NCBI GenBank assembly: GCA_964557565.1 | Contig: CAZLAH010000011.1 | Coordinates: 1-16,933, forward strand | DNA from: UBA5232 sp964557565 | GTDB lineage: Bacteria > Patescibacteriota > Dojkabacteria > SC72 | Direction: 5' to 3' | Length of the DNA: 16,933 nucleotides | In this document: one piece after another, positions 13,938 to 16,933 of the stretch | How the letters are laid out: the number at the start of each line of letters is the position of its first letter | How positions within the stretch are numbered: the first letter of the stretch is position 1 | Position numbers and translations under genes: made by a program | Notes under the pieces: generated by a model | Told to the model about the DNA's origin: nothing | The model's input: the letters and a program-made list of their open reading frames with translations, nothing else | Database searches by the model: none

Positions 13938-14324
13938 CTATTGTTGGAGTAGGGAATATTTTCCTGCTCCATCTCTTGTCCAAACTGGAATTTCCAAAAC
14001 CTTTTCGGTTTTGAAAAAGACTTCTCCGGAATTCTTGAGAACATTCCATTGGACAAAGTTTCTTGGATCTAATCCGGGACAATTATCCTCAGAAGGGATA
14101 AAGTAGAGATAGTTCTCTCCTCTGTCCCAAGGCTGGGTTTGTCCAAGATTCCAAGTGCAGACAACCTGATCATTGAAGACCAAGTCTGTGCGAATTTCTT
14201 GTCCTCCGACATACCCAGTTGGGGTATATCTGACAAGAATATAACTTCCTGCTGGGTCTTTTGGTCCCAAAACAGTAGCAACTGAAAAAAATGCAATTGC
14301 AAATGAAGCTATACTTTTAAACAT
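13938..14324 (-). CDS. Small secreted protein of unknown function, compositionally atypical
   Basis: 128 residues: a signal peptide (MFKSIASFAIAFFSVATVLG), then a mature region rich in aromatic residues and beta-strand-like segments (SYILVRYTPTGYVGGQEI, VVCTWNLGQTQPWDRGENYLYFIP, FVQWNVL, VFFKTEKVLEIPVW) with two cysteines that could form a disulfide (VVCTW and EDNCPG). I recognise no family. It differs from its neighbours: parts of the gene exceed 45% GC, and it is the only gene here with a strong Shine-Dalgarno (AAGGAGA at 14338-14332, 8 bases before the ATG). It is preceded by a long structured leader. These traits suggest either recent acquisition or a highly expressed, specially regulated envelope protein. 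It ends 107 bases from the start of the trxB-like gene. Confidence 0.65.
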   Translation of the reverse strand: MFKSIASFAIAFFSVATVLGPKDPAGSYILVRYTPTGYVGGQEIRTDLVFNDQVVCTWNLGQTQPWDRGENYLYFIPSEDNCPGLDPRNFVQWNVLKNSGEVFFKTEKVLEIPVWTRDGAGKYSLLQQ

Positions 14325-14496
14325 GTTTGTTTCTCCTTTTTTTCAATTTGTTTGAATGGTTAATATCAACATACAAAGATCTATATGTATAAATCTCTAA
14401 ATGTTGATATTAACAAGGAGAGTAAATAGGCCTTTTTAATGAGCAGTATTCTTTATGTATGAAAACAGTAAAGAATATATAGGCATTAAACCTATA
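14325..14496 (-). promoter_or_regulatory. Long hairpin-rich 5' leader of the small secreted protein
   Basis: On the minus strand, downstream of a strong promoter, the leader can form three successive hairpins: 6 bp (CCTATA 14491-14496 with TATAGG 14478-14483, 7-base loop), 9 bp (14469-14477 with 14447-14455, 13-base loop) and a perfect 14 bp (14401-14414 with 14359-14372, 28-base loop). An A-rich stretch and the Shine-Dalgarno follow. All other leaders predicted in this window are 0-30 bases. It does not match a riboswitch class I recognise. Confidence 0.55.
14359..14414. repeat. Perfect 14-bp inverted repeat
   Basis: GTTAATATCAACAT (14359-14372) and ATGTTGATATTAAC (14401-14414), 28-base spacer. 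The arms start 42 bases apart, about four helical turns, so they could also be paired protein-binding sites on one DNA face rather than an RNA stem. Confidence 0.85.
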
Positions 14497-14500
14497 GTAT

Positions 14501-14530
14501 ATTATACCATTTTGGGATATTATTAAGCAA
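14501..14530 (-). promoter_or_regulatory. Strong promoter of the small secreted protein
   Basis: On the minus strand TTGCTT (14530-14525), 18-base spacer, extended -10 TGGTATAAT (14509-14501). It begins within the last codons of map, separating the secreted-protein gene from the map transcript. The transcription start is predicted near 14494. Confidence 0.7.
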
Positions 14531-15287
14531 TTGTGCTCCAGGCAAAAGTATCAGTTAATACAGTAGGGGAGTCCTTTCTGACAATAACCATATATTCAAA
14601 CATAACGCTATTACCACCATTAACAGTCCTTGCAGACCAACCATCCACATCTATTACTACATCATCCTCATCATCTACTACCTGACACTCCACACATATA
14701 ACCATACCATCTACTAAGAGAGCCCCTTTACCTTTCTCCCCAAATGCAGGAATCTCAGGATCATCATGCAGAGTCTTCCCAATACCGTGCCCTACAAACA
14801 AACTTAATGTCTTAAATCCATTCCTCTGTGCCTCTCTCTCCATTTCAAAACCCAAATCTCCTGTTCTGTTCCCTACAACAGCTTTACTAACCGCGTTCTC
14901 TACAGCCTTCCTACCCGCCTCAATCAATTTCTTCTTCTCTTCACTTGGTTCTCCGACACTCCATGTCCAACAATGATCGGTATATATACCCTTATGTATT
15001 ATTCCGAAATCAATTGAAACGAAATCACCCTCCTTAAAAGGAATATCTTTTGGAATACCATGGACTGCAACATCATTTACAGAAATACAACTATTGAAAT
15101 TGTAACCATCTACTCTTTTGAATGCAGCTTGTACACCATACTTCTTACAAAGAAATCCTGCTTGGAAATCAACTTCTAAAGGTGTAACACCCTCACGAAT
15201 CATCCCTCCTAATTCTTCAAGTATCTCAACTGAAATTTCAGCTGCTTCTCTAAACAATTTTTCTTCTTTCGGAGTTTTAATAATCAT
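14523..15287 (-). CDS. map: Methionine aminopeptidase, type I
   Basis: 254 residues with the pita-bread fold landmarks and all metal ligands in type I positions: Asp93 (SIDFG), Asp104 (YTDHCW), His167 (GHGIG), Glu200 (CVECQV) and Glu231 (FEYMV), plus substrate-binding His76 (VAVHGIP). These align almost one to one with E. coli Map (97, 108, 171, 204, 235). It removes the initiator methionine from nascent proteins. Small oddities are ECQ instead of the common EP after the fourth ligand and EYMV instead of EHTV after the fifth; neither removes a ligand. It starts 22 bases after the helicase stop, but with its own -10 directly before the ATG. Confidence 0.95.
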   Translation of the reverse strand: MIIKTPKEEKLFREAAEISVEILEELGGMIREGVTPLEVDFQAGFLCKKYGVQAAFKRVDGYNFNSCISVNDVAVHGIPKDIPFKEGDFVSIDFGIIHKGIYTDHCWTWSVGEPSEEKKKLIEAGRKAVENAVSKAVVGNRTGDLGFEMEREAQRNGFKTLSLFVGHGIGKTLHDDPEIPAFGEKGKGALLVDGMVICVECQVVDDEDDVVIDVDGWSARTVNGGNSVMFEYMVIVRKDSPTVLTDTFAWSTIA

Positions 15288-15292
15288 AGTTG

Positions 15293-15298
15293 ATTATA
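15293..15298 (-). promoter_or_regulatory. -10 element of map, implying a leaderless mRNA
   Basis: TATAAT on the minus strand ends 5 bases before ATG 15287, so the transcription start should coincide with the A of the start codon. The -35 is poor. Confidence 0.45.
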
Positions 15299-15308
15299 TC
15301 TCAAATAC

Positions 15309-16469
15309 CTACCCAATAATATATAGCTCTTTCTCTGCTCTTGTAACAGCTGTATACAACCACCTCCTCCAAAGATCATCAGACATATTTGGGAACCTCT
15401 CTTCAAACACAACAACCTTCTTTGCTTGACTACCTTGAGCCTTGTGTACTGTTAATGCATATCCAAAATCGATTAAATTCACTCCATGTCTAGCATTTGA
15501 TATTTCTTTTTTCCCAAATTGATCTACAGACATATTCCCAAAGAAAATTGTATCCTCACCATCAAACTCAATCTCCACATCATATACCTCAAAGGTATCT
15601 AGTTTACATTTGGATATTGAAAGGATTGTACCTGTCATACCATTAAAAATACTCTCCTGAGCATTGTTTTTTAAACATATGACTCTGTCATTTGGTTCGG
15701 GCTCTTTGCTTTCAAAACCAAGTAATTGCCTAATTCCACTGTTTAGTTTGATTCTTGTAGAGTTATAACCAGTTAGAACCATACATTCATTGTTAAATGA
15801 AGAGAACATATCTGTCACAAACTCTTGAGTATCTTCATCTTTCTTTGAGAGCTTCTTAACTCCTTTACCAAACTCTAGGAAAGGAATATCTCCATACTTT
15901 CTAGCTATCTCAGACACTTTGATGATGGGATTGTCTCTTTCCTGTCTGTAAATTTCCTCTAATCTTAACAATGGCTTTTCCATTAAATTGAACTTACCTT
16001 CAATAGGAGGTAGTTGGCCATGATCACCTACTGCTAGTATTGGTCTTTTGAAAGAGAGTAGGTCATACCATATATCTTCAGAAACCATGGAGGCTTCATC
16101 TAGAACAATTAGATCATAATCAAATTTCTCAACATCATTCTTCTCCCAACCAATTATATTGTCATTATCATCTACAATGGCTTTGTAAATTAGTCTGTGA
16201 ATAGTTCCAACATAATCATTTGCTTTAAGAGACTTGGTATCATTTAATTTACGCTTCAATATTACTGATGCTTTTCCTGTGTATGAGCAGTATGCTATTT
16301 TGAGATCTTTTTTCTCCTTTCTTAATATTTCACTTAGATATCCAAGTAGGGTAGTTTTACCGGTACCAGCATATCCTCCTAAAGTTAGATATTGATTGGC
16401 AGGTTTTTTATACCATCCATATATACAATCTAGAATATCTGATTGTTTTGAAGAAAGATTTAATTCCAT
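15309..16469 (-). CDS. RecD/Dda-like superfamily 1 DNA helicase
   Basis: 386 residues from ATG 16469; an in-frame ATG at 16487 overlaps the -10 and is rejected. Helicase motifs in order: GYAGTGKTT (motif I, about 32-40), YCSYTGKA (Ia), GTIHRL, LIVLDEASM (II, about 122-128), VGDHGQLPPI (III, about 147-156), LRLEEIYRQ (IV), MVLTGYNSTR, TVHKAQGSQ (V, about 340-348) and YTAVTRAEKEL (VI). The short form, without RecD2's N-terminal OB/HhH regions, resembles phage Dda and RecD-like single-domain helicases. Predicted 5'-3' DNA translocation and unwinding in repair or replication restart. It is followed closely by map and is divergent from the Cys-rich secreted gene. Confidence 0.9.
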   Translation of the reverse strand: MELNLSSKQSDILDCIYGWYKKPANQYLTLGGYAGTGKTTLLGYLSEILRKEKKDLKIAYCSYTGKASVILKRKLNDTKSLKANDYVGTIHRLIYKAIVDDNDNIIGWEKNDVEKFDYDLIVLDEASMVSEDIWYDLLSFKRPILAVGDHGQLPPIEGKFNLMEKPLLRLEEIYRQERDNPIIKVSEIARKYGDIPFLEFGKGVKKLSKKDEDTQEFVTDMFSSFNNECMVLTGYNSTRIKLNSGIRQLLGFESKEPEPNDRVICLKNNAQESIFNGMTGTILSISKCKLDTFEVYDVEIEFDGEDTIFFGNMSVDQFGKKEISNARHGVNLIDFGYALTVHKAQGSQAKKVVVFEERFPNMSDDLWRRWLYTAVTRAEKELYIIG

Positions 16470-16477
16470 AACAAAAG

Positions 16478-16486
16478 AGTATATCA
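16478..16486 (-). promoter_or_regulatory. Extended -10 promoter of the RecD/Dda-like helicase
   Basis: TGATATACT on the minus strand; the -10 ends 8 bases before ATG 16469, predicting a leader of only 0-3 bases. No -35 match. Confidence 0.5.
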
Positions 16487-16509
16487 TTCTTTAATTAATT
16501 TACAGGGTC

Positions 16510-16538
16510 TTGCTATTGATTTCTATGTCATTTAATAT
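16510..16538 (+). promoter_or_regulatory. Promoter of the Cys-rich secreted protein gene
   Basis: TTGCTA (16510-16515), 17-base spacer, TAATAT (16533-16538). Transcription is predicted to begin near 16545, exactly where the 18-base palindrome starts. Confidence 0.6.
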
Positions 16539-16544
16539 GTATCT

Positions 16545-16562
16545 CAGTAAATATATTTACTG
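16545..16562. repeat. Perfect 18-bp palindrome, candidate operator
   Basis: CAGTAAATATATTTACTG reads identically on both strands. It spans about +1 to +18 of the predicted transcript and ends 7 bases before the start codon, a position suited to repression. The binding factor is unknown. Confidence 0.75.
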
Positions 16563-16569
16563 CCTATCT

Positions 16570-16933
16570 ATGAGAAATTTTACAAAAGTATTAATTGTAG
16601 TAGCAATCGGATTTTCACTTTCTCTTTTTTACTCAGATTCTACATATGCACAAGAAGTGTGTTACAGCTATTATTCTTGTAATTGTACATGTTGTGGGTA
16701 TCGCTACTATACTTGCACATACCATGGATGTGAATATGAAGGCTCCGAGCTAGTATGTCGAGACAGACAGGGAACATGTAGAGATTGTAATTGTGAAAGC
16801 TGTGACACTTGTAGGAAACCAATCACCTGTCCCTGCGACAATAGCTGTAGCGGTACTTGTACTTCTACTTGTCCTACGGGGTACTCTAAAACTGATCCTG
16901 AGAACCTCTGTACTGCTGATGCTCTCACTGCTA
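16570..16933 (+). CDS. Cysteine-rich secreted protein (3' truncated by window edge)
   Basis: The frame opens at ATG 16570 and is still open after 121 codons at the window end. A signal peptide (MRNFTKVLIVVAIGFSLSLF...TYAQE, cleavage near residue 27) precedes a region with 19 cysteines in about 85 residues, many as CxC or CxxC (CNCTCC, CRDCNCESCDTC, CPCDNSC, CSGTCTSTC) and with many tyrosines. No named domain is recognised; the spacing looks like a disulfide-stabilised or metal-binding surface protein, or the cysteine-rich head of a longer cell-surface protein. The later part (TCPTGYSKTDPENLC) resembles EGF/GCC2-type repeats. Its promoter carries an 18-base palindrome. The divergent neighbour is the helicase gene. 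Confidence 0.75.
   Translation, partial: MRNFTKVLIVVAIGFSLSLFYSDSTYAQEVCYSYYSCNCTCCGYRYYTCTYHGCEYEGSELVCRDRQGTCRDCNCESCDTCRKPITCPCDNSCSGTCTSTCPTGYSKTDPENLCTADALTA

Noticed and set aside
14069..14302. Alternative minus-strand frame within the small secreted protein gene
   Set aside because: No signal peptide or SD; the 128-residue frame has both.
14359..14496. Integron attC site or insertion-sequence ends
   Set aside because: The inverted repeats lack attC R/L boxes, no transposase or integrase is nearby, and no target duplication is seen.
16640..16928. Minus-strand open frames opposite the Cys-rich gene
   Set aside because: The plus-strand frame has a signal peptide, a promoter and patterned cysteines; the antisense frames have none.
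1..16933. CRISPR array, prophage or transposase genes
   Set aside because: No regularly spaced direct repeats, phage structural genes or DDE-type proteins were seen.
1..16933. TGA recoded as glycine
   Set aside because: Conserved full-length proteins have no internal TGA; absence as a stop alone is not evidence for recoding.

Overview
The window is low-GC, tightly packed DNA that looks like a scaffold from an uncultivated bacterium; a 100-N spacer sits inside one gene. Very short gaps, small proteins, convergent genes that share stop codons, near absence of Shine-Dalgarno sequences, a DUF2207/LemA pair, anaerobic ribonucleotide reductase as the only RNR, and several small secreted orphans suggest a candidate-phyla-radiation (Patescibacteria) genome, perhaps near Dojkabacteria/Microgenomates. 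That placement is inference. The genetic code behaves as standard: full-length MAP, LexA and TrxB-like proteins contain no in-frame TGA. However, none of the 21 genes whose stop is visible ends in TGA.

Layout. 1-2115 (+): the end of mutL, a short RsmI-like methyltransferase and a FemAB-like peptidoglycan aminoacyltransferase, run together as one operon. 2118-4179 (-): a DUF2207 membrane protein and LemA, the latter broken by the N spacer. 4289-5811 (+): a secreted thioredoxin-fold/membrane fusion with CPYC and CPLC motifs, a small conserved-looking cytosolic protein, and a 27-residue Lys-rich peptide ending in CCKE. 5855-6754 (+): an SPFH/stomatin-like protein. 6889-7497 (+): an unrecognised protein with a PHGH motif. 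7513-8004 (-): tRNA-Pro(TGG), an intrinsic terminator and a DUF4870-like membrane protein. 8140-8790 (+): lexA. 8783-12172 (-): the anaerobic RNR operon nrdR-nrdD-glycyl radical fragment-nrdG. 12408-12899 (+): a HldE/TagD-type nucleotidyltransferase. 12896-13831 (-): a TrxB-like flavoprotein. 13938-14496 (-): a GC-richer small secreted protein behind a long hairpin-rich leader. 14523-16469 (-): map and a RecD/Dda-like helicase. 16570-end (+): the start of a very cysteine-rich secreted protein.

The most striking observation is in the RNR operon. The large nrdD reading frame ends just after its zinc-site cysteines and has no glycyl radical loop. The missing loop (SRVVGYIRP, with the radical glycine) is encoded separately by a 46-codon ORF at 9472-9612 that overlaps nrdG. 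Stops in all three frames separate the two pieces, so one sequencing indel cannot explain the split. Upstream, a near-consensus NrdR box covers the -10 element of the nrdR promoter.

Other themes are recurring extended -10 promoters placed so close to the start codon that several mRNAs should be leaderless, one conspicuous exception with a strong Shine-Dalgarno and a structured leader of about 170 nt, and a set of thiol/disulfide proteins (thioredoxin-fold fusion, TrxB-like flavoprotein, Cys-rich secreted protein) suggesting active extracytoplasmic disulfide chemistry in an anaerobe.
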